Positions 11,119 through 23,698 are shown, counted from the stretch's first letter. The stretch is 64,000 bases of DNA from Stereocaulon alpinum (GCA_018257865.1 JAEUBA010000008.1:639296-703295), one strand, 5' to 3'. Notes: generated by a model not told the origin, from the sequence alone. Translations and numbers: made by a program.

Positions 11119-13414
11119 TCAAGCTTTCCTCCAAATGGCGCCAATACTATTGATCGCGATCGGGTCTGAATGACCCCAGAATCCAACAAGGGTCCAGCTG
11201 CTACTACTGTCCGGTGGCTCTTGCTCCACAGTCTTCAACCCTGCTGGTACGGATGCTCTAGCTTGACCGTATGATTTCCAGCTCGTCAATTCCTGCCCTG
11301 TGGAATCCAACATCACTAGTCCGGCTAGACATCCTGAGCCTGCCGTATACTCGATTCTCACTTTTGCTGCTTTGGCACGTTTCAAGTCTGCAACGGGCTG
11401 GCTCCAGTACGCGTGGTTTCTGTTAGCTTTACCAGCGATATGGTGGATGCCGTCTTCTCTGGGAGGAACGTTGGAGTCTGCAGCAGTACTAAAGCCGATG
11501 CCTGATACGTGATTGTGACAGCGCTTGGAGCGTGTCTGCAACCCGAACATGCCCAGCCAGTTGATGGTGCGGTTTTCGTGAGCGTGGATGCGAAGCTTAG
11601 TTAGGGGCTCAACGTGTGATGTATTCCCTGCGGAGTCTAGGGTGCAGAAAATCCGGTCCGATCCTTTGCCGTCCACCCATGAGCGCTGTATCGGAAGGTG
11701 GTCGCCTACTAAAGGTGAGAATTCGAGATCATCATCTTGGGCCCAACCGCCTATCTTGGCAATTTCCGGTCCGGTGAGGAGGCCAAAGTTGGTGTCTCGC
11801 CGGACAAGATCAGCTTGCTGGCGTATTGTCTGGCCGTGATGCCTGATCTATAGAACGCGTCAATCTCAGCCTTAGCACAATGATAGAACATGACCTACCG
11901 GCAGCCGCTTTCTGAGCTCTCCCGGCCACATGTAAGTCACTCCCCGTTGCTGTCCGTTCTCATCTATGCCCGCTAGCGAAGGCTCGGTGATCAGGGCTTT
12001 TGTTATGTCGGTAATCTGGGTCATGCCACTGCGTGCCAGCATTCTTGCTTCGCTCATACCCTTAGGTGTCAGCTTGATCGGGTTGGGCACTTCGGGCCCT
12101 GCATCCCGCTCCCGGTACTGCTCTGGATGCTTCAGCATATCAGACAGCTCTCCCCAGATATTCTTGTAGGCTAAGAAGCCGCTGAACAGGTCCTGAGTAT
12201 AGATGGAGCATAGCTCGTAATCAAGGATTCTGAACTTGTCATCTGGTGGATTACGAGCATCGGCTTCATTGAAGCTTCTAAGGCTGGTGTAACGGGTCAA
12301 TATGGCTGACGTTCGTTGAGCGCAGGTCTGTACAAGGTGTGGGAATCTGGTAGCCACATCCACGACGGTCTTGAGATCCCATTTGTCATCTACGGGCTTC
12401 ACGTCTCCGCCACCAGCCCAGTTGACGGAAATGGTCGTCTCTGTGTCGTCCCAAACGTCGCTCTTGTGTCTGTCTATGGAGTCATTTGTACCTACTGACA
12501 GCCCCGGGGCGGCAGCAACGGCGATTTGTGCTTCTGCGGCAGCTCTCACCGCAGAGACCTTTGATTTGTCGCTGATCTTGATGCTGATTATCGCGCTGAA
12601 CTCGCCACCTTCGGTGAAGCCACTGATGAAACAATCACCTGAGTAGTTCAGCTACTGCTAACACAAATGAGAAGAGTCGGTACTCACCGAAGACCTCGGT
12701 AAATTTGGAGTTTTCCATCTCTGGTATGGGGTTAAAGGTCATCTGGTCGGCCACAGGGGAAGTCTCATTGGTCACTTTGACTGTAACGATGTAGTTCAGA
12801 TCAGACTGATTGACTTTGTTCTCATTGACGATTGAGGTGCTGCCGGCACCTTTGACCGTACCATACTTGATCGATGCGGACGAAGAGATGTTCAACGCTT
12901 CCACAATATCCGATACATTGTCCACCAACCGTGAAGAGTAGGTGACAATCTGAACGACGTTCTTGTGGGGCGAGGTGGTTTCTGCTGGAGGAACTGACGT
13001 TGCTGGGTAGTCAGGCATCGATCTTGCTTTGGAGATTGGGTTGTCGCCATCTGATGCGATGGTGGCCGCGAGAGAGTCACTACTGGCTTGCCGGCGTAAC
13101 GTGATAGCGTTGTCTGAAACAGCTCTCTGAGCCGCTTGACGGCCCAAGGAGCTGGGCTCGATATGGAGACTCTGTGGCCGCCGCTCGACTGAGCGAGTCT
13201 TGTAGTTAGGCTCGGTGAAAAGGCTTCGCGGCCGCCCACGGCTTATTGTGCGAGCCTTCTTGGCGGGTTCGATCAGAACAGCATTCTCAACGCAAGTCTC
13301 TTGTGTATATGAATTGAAGCTCCGGCAAGGTTAGCCACGCTCTTCGAGTATTGGATGGGTATCTTACCCTTGGCCAAGCCTCATGGCATTCGTGTATGGT
13401 GCGAGGAACGACAT
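11119..13414 (-). CDS. MACPF-like (perforin-like) fungal protein, 4 exons
   Basis: Minus-strand exons are 13414-13368, 13319-12688, 12638-11899 and 11847-11119 (715 aa). The introns are 48, 49 and 51 bp, all phase-consistent. The first junction creates RLGQGFNSYTQETCVENA. The second creates TEVFGDCFISGFTEGGEF (about residues 223-240), which is the form the conserved GG-hairpin region takes in uncharacterised fungal MACPF-like proteins. Next come a region with SVNWAGGG and a helical AILTRY segment, and a C-terminal domain (about 560-715) rich in beta strands and aromatics that resembles a lectin-like module. No signal peptide is visible. MACPF proteins form membrane pores, but a pore function here is inference and a toxin role is not claimed. 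The gene model is stronger than the family call. Confidence 0.68.
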
Positions 13415-15105
13415 CCCGGCGCCAATTGAGTAGTGTAGTGTAGGTATTTCTGTTGCTAAAGATCGCAGTATGCGCTGATTATGCCATTGGTCGGCCAGGA
13501 TCGCGACGTTGAATGTTTAGAATTTGCTGGAATTGGAAAGAATATAATGAAATGACACTCTGAGTTTCCAGGACAGATTTATCATAGCCTTAAACTGCTA
13601 ATGATAGTGATGCAAACAACAACCTTCATTGCACATTGTGACGGTAAGCATTATATAGATGTTGGTTCTTCATGTCTATTAGCGCTGACCATAACAATAC
13701 TAGGCTAAAGACTCGGAGGCACAGCAAGAATGGAACATGGATTTGTGCGATTGAGGCTCCGCACCTCAGTATTGTCATGATTGCTGCAAATGATAGGCAT
13801 GTAAGACGGGAGCGCTGCCTCACACAACAAGTTTGCCATGAGACGCATAGTTGGAACAAGAAACGAAACATGCAGGGCGCACAAACTGGCTGCCAGCGAG
13901 ACGCTGGATCCAGTTAGAAACTGCGATGAATTTGACGAAGCGCGTCACCATGATCAGCAACACGACTTGTGACGTTTTGCGCTGCCTCGATCCTGCGCTA
14001 TTCTTTGAATATTGATACGATGAAGACGCATCTAACAAAGTAGGATGATACAACTGTCTCCTTGAAGGATTCAGAGCTGGGATGAAGATGCAACTGCACG
14101 CAGGCTAAGCAGGCTCAGCCGCACTTGGGGCCGAATCCTTCAGATCCTTCGAACCCTCAGATATGGGCGCTTAACGTAACAACGACTGCTATTTGACCGC
14201 GCTGCGGCAACCTGAAACTGAAGACTGTTGGCGTTTGAAGTCGAGAATGCGGTGATGATTGGCTTCAGACACCGTGGTTTGGCGATCACGAATGTCTCGG
14301 AAATTGATTTGGTACCATTGCACGCATGAGGGCGGAGGCTCCATGCAGAGATGCCGACGCGTCCGACTTGGGGTGGCCTCTACGGTGTCCTTCGGCGGCT
14401 CTGTCACTCATGTGGGTCGTGCCGCTGGCTTTCGGTGTGGCATTTCTTCTATACGTAGTGTCCCCCTGGGTTCCTGTCGCGAGAATACAGTAGCAACTTT
14501 CATGGTTTATTGGACATGTTCCACCCTGGATCCATCTCCTGTAATTATCAGGGCTCTTTTGGCGCCCAAAATGATGAATGCCAACATCCCAGTTGTTAGG
14601 ACGTGCATGGAGTGTTGTACGTATGGAGTGCGTAAGCGAACGAATGTCAGATTAGAACTAATCGACTAGGGTGAGACACAAGCAGCATGGGCCGAGAATA
14701 CTCGAAAAATACGTTCAACAGAATGGACCCCTTTAGAATATCAGTAACTGATTGGAGACTGATTGGTCATTGATTTGGAGTGAACAATCTATTGCTATTG
14801 ATGTTGTTGTTAGATAGAATTGCATGCAGAGATGTTATTCAAGTTGCACGGAGGCCTTGGCAAGCCCTAGCCCTAGAGACTAGTGTAAGCGAGCCCAGTT
14901 GAGCAGCCAGCATTGGGAGGATCAGACAAAGGTAGTGGATTAGTCCACCTCCACACGGACTGCTCGGTTCGACTACATGTCAAAAAAGTAGCCTTTGTGC
15001 GGTATTTACTTGTCGCGGGCGTGTATCCGAGCATGTCCGTAAGCCCAACCACTTCGAATGACAACCACATAACCTGGTATCTTTGCATCGAAATATACAC
15101 AAGAA
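13415..15105. other. Intergenic stretch
   Basis: About 1.7 kb upstream of the MACPF-like gene and downstream of the secreted-protein gene. Several open frames exist on both strands, but none has recognisable features or a convincing splice partner. Nothing further can be supported. Confidence 0.35.
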
Positions 15106-15993
15106 TCAAGACGACGCCGCCATTACAGACGGGATGGGATTGGCAACTCCCGTGACCGGCACAGGTGGAGCACTCAATGTTGAGTTTGCCAGAGATGGAA
15201 GCCCATTTTGTTTTGGGTATTCATAATGATTTGGTATTACACCGATCAACTCCAAGAGCTCCTGCTCAGCAATTGACTTTGCCTCGGGATCTTGCGAGAA
15301 CCTTAGAATCTGGATCTTGGAATAGACCGAATCTGCGCCATAGAGCAAGACTTCGATGTTTTGATGGACCCCTGTGGCAGCCATCATTAGTGGTCGTCAA
15401 CTGTTGGGAAGTTTCATACTAAGGCTTCGCACCATTCTTAACAACAAGGCCACCTATCCCTCTTGCACGGACGCAATTTCGTAGTACTGTTCGCGCAGGT
15501 CCTATCAGATCGTTGAAGCTTGATACGTCATTAGGAATGTTAGTGAAGTCCGTCGCAAGGAGTATTTGTGCTGTACATCCGCCTGTTACTAATCAGCATG
15601 GGGTCCGGTGTCGGCTGGCGCTCTCGATCAAGTATTACCAGACGTCCTGTCAAGCGGTAAAAGTTGGTTCGGCATCTCCTGTGATATGTCAGAGTCCCTA
15701 GTGTAGAAATTTCGCGCAACCGATCGGCCGGGGGGGTCTCGCGGAAGCATTGCAATAGCCGCGTTGCAGTCGCTGAAGTCTACTCGTCCTAGGCTCGAGT
15801 CACACATAGCTGGTTGTGGAGGCGCGTTGATCGAAGCTGTGACAGCTGATGCAGTTGGTTGGTTTGAGGCGACAACAGAGCCTGGTGGTGCGGCCGGGAA
15901 GGCCGAAACATCGTCAGAAGCCAAGAAGAGGGTGACAAACAAGAATCCAAAAACTCGAGAGGCCAAACATTGGAAGGGCACGTCTGCAGGCAT
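15106..15993 (-). CDS. Secreted cysteine-containing protein, uncharacterised, 3 exons
   Basis: Minus-strand exons are 15993-15639, 15582-15433 and 15371-15106 (256 aa). The introns are 56 and 61 bp with GTAATA/CAG and GTGCGA/CAG signals, both phase 1, with TGAT and CTAAT branch-like sites. The chosen ATG puts a hydrophobic stretch (FGFLFVTLFLA) at residues 15-26, ending near VSA, a typical signal peptide; an earlier ATG at 16083 would bury it. The mature protein has four spaced Cys residues: MCDSS (64), FSDCNAA (76), GGCTAQ (about 121) and RNCVRA (about 159). This layout with AI.LP, ILLATDFTNIPNDVSS and GIGGLVV recurs in uncharacterised secreted fungal proteins. The C-terminal tail is Pro/Ser-rich. 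Function is unknown; an effector or cell-wall role is only a possibility. Confidence 0.7.
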
Positions 15994-16839
15994 CGCAATA
16001 GATATGATGGCAACGGGACCTTTCGACAGGCTTGTTGGGATGATGGGGCCTTGAAAGGTATGTGGGCGTGCTCTTGTAGTCATGGAATACGCACAGGACG
16101 TTCATGTTAGATTTCACGTCTACAACCAAGCATGCTACTAGTACCACACGCCGCTATCTCGTGCCTTTCTTATGCACCCAGGGATCGCGTGTTCGAAAAG
16201 ACCGCTGGAGCCTGTCTGTCGGTAGCAGTCGACTGTTCTGGTTGCAGCTTTCGCAAAGCAAAACATATTGCCACAGCCTGCAACGAGAAATATTCGGGTG
16301 TAGGAGGCTTTATTCCCTAGAAGCTTTATGCAAGTAAAATGTCTCTGCAGTAATTCTAATCTCTAGCGCGGCACTGCACGGGTGAAAATGGGCACAGATA
16401 CTTTCAATATTTCAGGATAGTGTAACAAGAGGCTGTCAAGTGTTCTCCTAAAGTATCCATTTTCGCAAGCGCTCATTTCCTCGTTTCATCAACGGTCGAG
16501 GCGTATGCGATCGAGGCGCCAATACGTACTTGCGAGTAAGCGCTGGCTGTCGTCGTCAAGGATTCCATGCGATGGGAAGTGAATAAGATGAAGATTTTGA
16601 GGCTTAAAAAGCTTAGCTGTACATTAGGCACCAACGCAGAAAGCAAGCGCATCAAGCGGGGCATCACACTCAGAGGAACGCAACGACGCCCCCAGTGCTC
16701 GCCAAACATGTCCAATATATGCCTGTTAACTCGATCCCCATCAATCACTGAATTTCCAAGCGCAGTCGGGATCTAAAGTCCATGTACACCTGTGGGTGCC
16801 CAGTTTGTAGCAGTGCCTGATTTGAGGCAACTCAGATTC
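15994..16839. other. Intergenic stretch
   Basis: Upstream of the secreted-protein gene. It probably holds that gene's promoter. No second gene was recognised. Confidence 0.35.
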
Positions 16840-17161
16840 CGTGGTAGAGCGTTTATAGATTGTATGCTGTCCAACTCTCGCGCGGGAGCAGCAATGGGAC
16901 CGGCAATCTTGCGTTCGTTACAGCGCAGCCACCAACAGCACCAGCGACTACATCACAGCTGGGATAAGGTTAGGTGCAGGTAGCGGCACCTGCCAATGTC
17001 AATTGTTTGTTTGCTTCAGACAACCGGAGAAGGTTTACCATTGTTGTCACGAACATTGCTGTTTCACTTGAAGCGCAGAATCCGAGCTCACCGTATGCGC
17101 CTTTACACCTGTCAGGTTGGTGAGTATCTAATCTGTTCAAATTGAAGATTGTCTCTGGAAA

Positions 17162-17565
17162 ATAGAGATATTGGAGTGAACACTAGGATGGGTGCAATCC
17201 ATGCACAACGATCCCCGAAAGCAGGGTTGGATGCATTGACGGCATGTTGCTCTTCCTACGAAGCTCATGTGACAGCTCTGACCCAGAGATCAACTCCGTG
17301 AAACCCATGAATTGCGTTCTAGACTTACAGTACATTGGAAAGCATCCCAGCCATTTTGCGCGCACGTCGTACCGCAGCTTACGTTGGCAGCCCAGCAATT
17401 CGTGATGTAGCTTTCGCATGTATCGCGAGTATCCAAGTTTGCATATCCTGAGGAATTCAATTGAGTATTCATTCCGGTGTCATTGTATTGTGTAGATGCA
17501 CGAAGAAGTGCCTCGCCTGCAAGGATGTAGAAGGGAATCTTTCTGAATGAATCGGCGAATATCAT
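17162..17565 (-). CDS. Possible cysteine-rich protein (incomplete model)
   Basis: From an ATG at 17565 the minus strand encodes a stretch with DTCESYITNCWAAN and SCGTTCAQNGWDAFQC, then a GTAAGT donor. Using the nearby GTCAG acceptor, the next exon continues in phase with TSCHMSFVGRATCRQC, then IQPCFRGSLCMDCTHP. Counted together this is about 13 Cys in some 80 residues, far above chance, with paired CxxC spacing. No signal peptide is visible at the proposed start, and the frame upstream of 17565 is closed by a stop, so the true 5' exon is missing from the model. Further Cys-containing open segments continue to the left to about 16840 but cannot be joined with confidence. It could be a decayed gene. 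Confidence 0.3.
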
Positions 17566-19512
17566 TCGAAGCGGCTCGATGTTTCAGAATGTACGTCGTA
17601 ACAATGTTAATCGACCTCTGCAATGACAGGCGGAGCTTGACGGAAGCAAACGCTGTCTTGACAACTCATAGGTGACATCGAGGCAACATATAGATAAAAT
17701 TCCCCCGCGCCAAAGTGACCTCGGTGTGGCTTGGCACAGTGCCCACGGACCGACAGAGTAATAGCTTGTTTCGCTAAGACGATGGAAGAATGCCTCGGAA
17801 TGTGATCTCGGCCTGTGCGTCATCATCTGGACCTTGAGTGATGCAGCAGAAACCCTTACAAGAGGACCTTTGCAATCAGAACATTACGGTTCCATGACGC
17901 TAAGCCGACGGTGATACCAACGATCGCGCGCTGCAAGACAAGCGACGTCGAAAGGTGTAGGCTGACGCCAACGCCAATCCCATTGCTTGTGCCAGGTTCT
18001 GAATTCATAAACAGTATAACAGATTGCTAGCGGTCAGGGATGGGGCGTATTGGTGACGGGTGGGATGAGCGACCAGCTCGCTGTATGTGACATCAGTAAA
18101 TGCCGCTGGCGAATGAAGTTAGACACTGACCATGAAGATTTGACTGGCCATGCATTTCTGCTAGACCCCATGTAGTCGCAACCTGCGACACGATTTTGTG
18201 AAGCGCTGGTCGTGCGGACAAGGAAAGTATTTTGCGACGCCATTCAACCACGTCGCAGGTTCCAAGATGCTCTATTAGTGTCCACTCCACCACAGTATCA
18301 AGGTTCACCATGGAGAAAACCGACCACAGTCCCGATCTAGGTCAGCGCTGGTACTCTAATCTTGGAACCAACGGTAAATGTACAAGCTCCAGCCGAAGTA
18401 GATGTCATATGGTGCGATGGCAATATGACCCTAACATTGGGTCACAGAAATCGGGATGGACACATCGAACCTTAGGTGTCAAATGCTAGCAACATCGTTC
18501 TCTCGGACACTCTCGATTCATCTCTGACACCGGTCAAATGTTCAGGACGATCGAACATTGCAAGGTACTCTAGAATCTGCACGTCTAGGAGAACATACTA
18601 CGAGGCTCCTAGCGTAGCTGACGCGAAGGTTGTAAGAAAGCTGAGTCCTTGATGTGCATTCGCGGCTTGATGTGCACTACCATTTTGGGAAGTCTAACTT
18701 GTATATTGAATCGCAAAGCTCTTGTGGCAGGTCGAGGAAGCGAAAGCTGGGCTGTTCGAGCGAGCTTTGCAGTAACAAGCCGATCAATGTCGCAATTCGC
18801 AGGTTTGTTGTTCAGGAGGTAGGCATGATACTAGAGGTCTGAAGGGAGAAAGTTCAGGGAATTATATGGTCTCCCTACATCTTCCATGTCATGATGCAGT
18901 GAGTCGTTTTGTGTGTTAAAGGACTCTGAGGTACTAAGACCTGGAGAATCTAGGTCGGCATGCCCTATTTCATGGTCTTGATATGCCTATACCAGCACTT
19001 TTGTTCCGCCAAAGCCACATCCATTTATTGGTCGGATTTTTGGCATTGTACTTAAGGTCAATGGTGGAATCGACGTCAGAAGTAGCATCTTCGTAATTTG
19101 GTAAGCTGGCGATCAGATCTTGATGTCTACAAATCCCGACACCATATGCAAGCGACTTGATATATCTTATCGCTCGCGATGTTGTTGTGATGACTACCTT
19201 GTGTGTTGAATCAGTGTAAGGGATTTAGATAGGCAGGGCAGCAGGGGTAACAACCTACCTTAGGTACCTTACCTTACCTAAGAGAGTTGGGGGAAATCCT
19301 GCGGGCTGACGTAACACCCAGCATCCACCAGTTACGTCGAGGCTTGGCGCTGAGCATCGGGTCGACACGTTATTTGTTCATATCTACCTATAACTTCTCA
19401 AGCTCGAACGTCCTACACGCCTTACAATTGCGCACGAAAGGCTTACTTGCTCTCACAGTGCGCTCGAGCTGACCAAGTCGACTTTCCTCAATTTGCTCAT
19501 AAGAGGCTGTCC
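17566..19512. other. Intergenic stretch
   Basis: About 1.9 kb upstream of the Vrl1-like gene with only short open frames on both strands. Around 19255-19280 there is a dense run of CCTTA/TAAGG units. No gene can be supported. Confidence 0.35.
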
Positions 19513-19656
19513 ATGTCCGGGTACGCCAAGTACTCCAATCATATGCCGCCTGAAGAGTCCCCATCAGACGACATTCCCCCAGCACTGGAGCCTGAAAGCC
19601 CGAACAGCCACGCCAGCACTCTCTTCGCAGGCTGGTCTCGCTCGTATGTTGGATGA
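19513..19656 (+). other. Upstream ORF abutting the Vrl1-like start codon
   Basis: An ATG at 19513 opens a 47-codon frame that ends with TGA at 19654-19656. The next three bases are the proposed ATG of the VPS9-ankyrin gene in the same frame (TGAATG). It is either a uORF or, with a GTATGT donor at 19644 and a weak GAG acceptor at 19697, a spliced alternative N-terminus. Confidence 0.5.
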
Positions 19657-22600
19657 ATGCACTCTCTCAACCCTTTCCTGCGGGCCTTCTTCACGAGTCC
19701 TCTACCCTCCCAGTGCAACCCAGTTAACAATCATGTAAGGAATTGTCTCAGACGCCCTTGTGTTCAATGGTGAAAGGGCTGGGGATGCTACGAGCATTGC
19801 TCTAACGTGATCATAGATCCTACTCGTCCCTACAACAGAATGTCTCCTTACCGCCAAAGACCGCGAAACCAGTTCTACCTATGTGGAGTTAGCAGCCTCC
19901 GACGACTTCCTTGCCAGCCATGTGCTCCGCATCTCGGGCACGCCTGGGCCAGGGAGCAGCAGTGTGCGAGATAGTAAAGGGAAAGCGAAGCAATTCAATA
20001 CAGTGAATGGACGCACCATCGTGGTAAAAGAGTCGTTTGTATATAGCAACAAAGGTATGCCCGTTTAGGCCCGTCTATTGTGGCATACTCATCTGACACT
20101 GTATGTCTAGGTTTCAAGAACCTTAATCAAGCACAATTGCTCAGTGATCAGCTCTACTATCCTGACTCTCTCGATGCGCAGCAATGGCTCGTCTACTACA
20201 TCTCAAGACCCCTAATCGGCTCCTACGAGCCGATCAGAATTACGCCGGCCATCCCTCCAGATTCGGTCAAGGAGCTGGATTCGGCAATCGGCGCGGTCAA
20301 AGGCAACGCGGACGACCATGCAGGTTCTCCCTCGTCTTCAATCTCGAAGAAGAATGTGAAGTCGTTTAACGAGCTTCTCAACAACTTTCCCATGATTGCG
20401 CGCCAAATGCAGCCTGGTTTGGAGAAGGTGTTCAAGGATTTCCAGATGAGCACGCGTGATCGGCCAGCCGCGCCTTCACGGCGAAGCTCTATACGCTCTA
20501 GACGATCCTCGACTGCTTCAACTTCCTCCCAAACCAACGGGTCAATCCACAGCAAATACTCGAACGGGCATACTACCGCGCCATCTATGACAACATTGCA
20601 CATTGACGAGGAGGAAGAGTTCCTGCGGAACATGCTAGAGACTGCGGTGACAGCGGCCATTGACCTGTTCCAGAAAGTTGACAAGCAGCAACTGTCTCTA
20701 CTTGGTGCTACAACTGACCTTACAGGAGCGATGGTTGAGCGCCTCATCGAGCGTTATGTCACAGAACAATTGCACGACTCAGACCTTTTTCCGCTACTTC
20801 GCAGAACCAGGAGGATGGAAGACCAAGAGCTCGAGTCTAGTATCCATGGCATGCAGTATATTGATATCACACAAGTTGGGATCGAGGTAGAAAGCCCGAG
20901 CGGTCGTAACGGCAAAGACCAGCTGGTGAGCAGGCTAACAAGAGGCGTCGAAGAGTTCCGGCAGCTTGGTGTCGCTAGCGGCCCCCAGCAGATGCTGGAA
21001 ATCCTCGTGAAAACACAAAAGGTAGTGACCAGTGACGAGCCTGCTCGTAAGGACAATCAAAAAACCGCGGATGATAATAAAGGCTCGCGAGAACTAGAAA
21101 AGATCCGTTCAACAATGACAATGAATGCTGACGCCCTAGTGTCGCTACTGCTTGTGGTGGTCATCCGCTCTCAAGTACGGCATCTTCATGCTCGGCTTGC
21201 ATATATGCGCAACTTCATCTTTGTTGAGGATGTCGAGACCGGCGAAACGGGATACGCGCTCAGCACGTTTGAAGCAGTGCTTTCATATTTGGTGACTGAT
21301 TCTGGCGGTTTGAGGAAAGCAAGCAGAAGGAATAAGAGATTGTGGCAAGCCACAAAGGAGGGTGACGTACTGGGGATCAAGGAAATGCTCGACCCCAGAC
21401 ACGCGTCTGACGAAATTGGAGAAGGCAATCTGCAAAAGCAGAATCGAGTGGATGAAGAGGCGATTGGGGATAAAAAGCCCGACAATCATATGGAGCATCT
21501 TGTGGAGAGAGTTGACGGTGATCTGCTGAGCAGTCATGCTTCACGAGAGCCGACTGAAGACGGAAATACATCGGAAGGTTCAACCTTAGCCCATGTCTTC
21601 CCATTCCAGGCTCCTGCACCTGTTTCACCCACCCGCAGAGGGAAGCGGGTTTCGATGGACACGCGAAGCTTTTCCAATTGTTCTGAGCTTTCATTCATCT
21701 CCCGTACGACGACGCTTGATTCAAGATCTGGTGGCATTGAAGGCGATACATCTATAGAAACCTTGACTCAAACGCAAGACACTGAAGGCAATTCGATACT
21801 CATGATGGCTGTGGAAGCACGACAGCCAGGTGCTCTTGGCTATCTGCTGTCTCTTGAGGAGCACTTTCCTACGAAATTCGTTCTGGAGAACTCCAACAAA
21901 GAGGGCACTACACTGCTAAGTGCCGCTGTTCAGATAGCCAATGCAGAAATGATCGAGTTACTGCTATGTCGCATATTCCAGGCAAAGGATCAGCAGGAGG
22001 TCACGGACTACTTCGCGAAAGCAGACAACCGTGGCCGCACAGTAGCTCATTACCTTTTCAATGCACCATACTTGATTCCGAGGTTTTGCGATATCCTCCC
22101 ATGGAGAAAGAAGGACAAAAATGGCCAGACGCCTTTACTGGCATTGTGCAGGTCTTACGATCACCCAGAATACTCGGAAATGGTCAACGATTCGCTACAG
22201 TTCGCGACTCACGAGCAAGGTGATGGTCAGCCTCTACACCTTGATGACCATGTCGATGCGAAGGGTAATACTCTACTCCACGTGGTCAATGATCCCTCGC
22301 TAGCTGTACGAATTCTCAGGCATTGTGACTCTGATGCGAACGCGACTAATGACAAGCACTTTACACCCTTGATGGTGGCTAGCAAGTACGGTCGAATGGA
22401 TATGGTCAGAGCGCTTTTCGGCGACAAGAGAGTGGATATTCTTGCTAGGGAATCGAGAGGCATGACAGCCGTGGAATTGGCAAAGGATGATGAGATTCGG
22501 AACCGCATCGATGATATGATGCTTGTATCCAACGTCCCTGCGCCCGATGGTCGAGTCACTGCAGTTGTGCGGTCTTTCTTCGTTGAAGACGCCTCCATAC

Positions 22601-23698
22601 GTTTGATTATCAAGTCCGCGGTCCGTAACGACAATGGCATGATAGGTGTCACAACTTGTAGGAGGTCGTTAACAGATTTCGAGAATCTGGCAAAATGGTT
22701 GGCCCTCGAACATCCTGCATCATGGCTTCCATCAATCTTCAACTTTCGGTCGCCGTTCCAAATATCATCGCGACCGTCGAGGGCAGTGCTCCAGGATATA
22801 CAAGTGCGCCTTGACAATTTCCTGAAGATCATGCTTGCCCATTCGACATTCTCGACACACGAGTTGGTGTGGGAGTTCATACTCTTCCCTGAGATACAAC
22901 CAGATATGATGGCGGAGCGGAGTAGGAAAAAGGCTGAGATCAGGAACGAGAATATCAGAGAGGACTACGAACCCGTAGAGGATATTCGGGAGGTTTCGAC
23001 TTTCGCCGAGCATGCGCGAGAATCTATCCGCGGCGTCAATTATTCGACCAAGAGCGTGATACGGAGATCTACCAATATCCGCGTTGGCTTGTCAAGTATG
23101 CTTCATGTTCACCCTACAACCGTTACATTTTGCTAATGCTACAGACCTATCTACTGCCCTCGAGCTTTGTGCCAAGGCCTTCGCGACATTACCCTATCTC
23201 CCAGCTTCACATGTCCAGGCCCTCGTACGCTTCGCTAATTGCGCTCAATTGCTTCCTTCCGACCCCTACAAGTTCTTTCACCAAGACATGCAAGCGATAT
23301 CCTCTACCATACTTGCTATACTTTCCTCCCTAGCCCGCCCTCATTCACTGATCAACTCTATCATGTCCATTCAAAAAGCGATTGACCGCCATGCTTCCTC
23401 GCTCCGCCGCTCTGACCGCTGGCCACTGGGGCTTCTTGACGAAACGCGCAAAGGCATCCATGCAGATGCGCAAGAAAAAGCCGAAAAGAGTAGGGAGGAG
23501 CTACTGACTGTTGGCTGTGAATTACGCTACACACAGCAGACTGTTGCTGGCGAACTGGCGGGTTGGCAGGAGCTGCATGCCAAGCTTGGAAAAAGAGCCA
23601 TCAAAGCCTTGGCTGAGCGAATGGTAGTGAGAGAAAAGGACCGATTGGAGAGTATGAAGAGGGCTGTAAGGGGTGTCATAGAATTGAAGAAGGCGTGA
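19657..23698 (+). CDS. VPS9-ankyrin-PX-BAR endosomal protein (Vrl1-like), 4 exons
   Basis: Exons are 19657-19734, 19817-20054, 20111-23095 and 23145-23698 (1284 aa), with introns of 82, 56 and 49 bp and all phases fitting. The start gives MHSLNPFLRAFF, continuing across the first intron to ILLVPTTECLL. The domains in order are: a VPS9 Rab5-GEF domain (about 290-500, with ALVSLLLVVVIRSQ and GETGYALSTFEAVLSYL), ankyrin repeats (about 640-910), a PX domain (about 920-1040), and a BAR-type helical domain (about 1105-1284, with GWQELHAKLGKRAIKALAE). This order matches yeast Vrl1, which pairs with Vin1 in the endosomal VINE sorting-nexin coat. The name rests on domain order. The linker near residues 500-640 is acidic and low in complexity. 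Confidence 0.88.

Noticed and set aside
18034..18489. Overlapping open frames on both strands near 18.0-18.5 kb
   Set aside because: Segments look briefly coding-like on either strand but lack motifs, and no phase-consistent splice model could be built.
19600..19680. A pair of compensating indels (+1 G, +2 TC) breaking the Vrl1-like N-terminus
   Set aside because: A shifted-frame reading (AGLARMLDECTL) can be fitted between the two in-frame parts, but a simpler start at 19657 giving MHSLNPFLRAFF explains the conserved part without errors.
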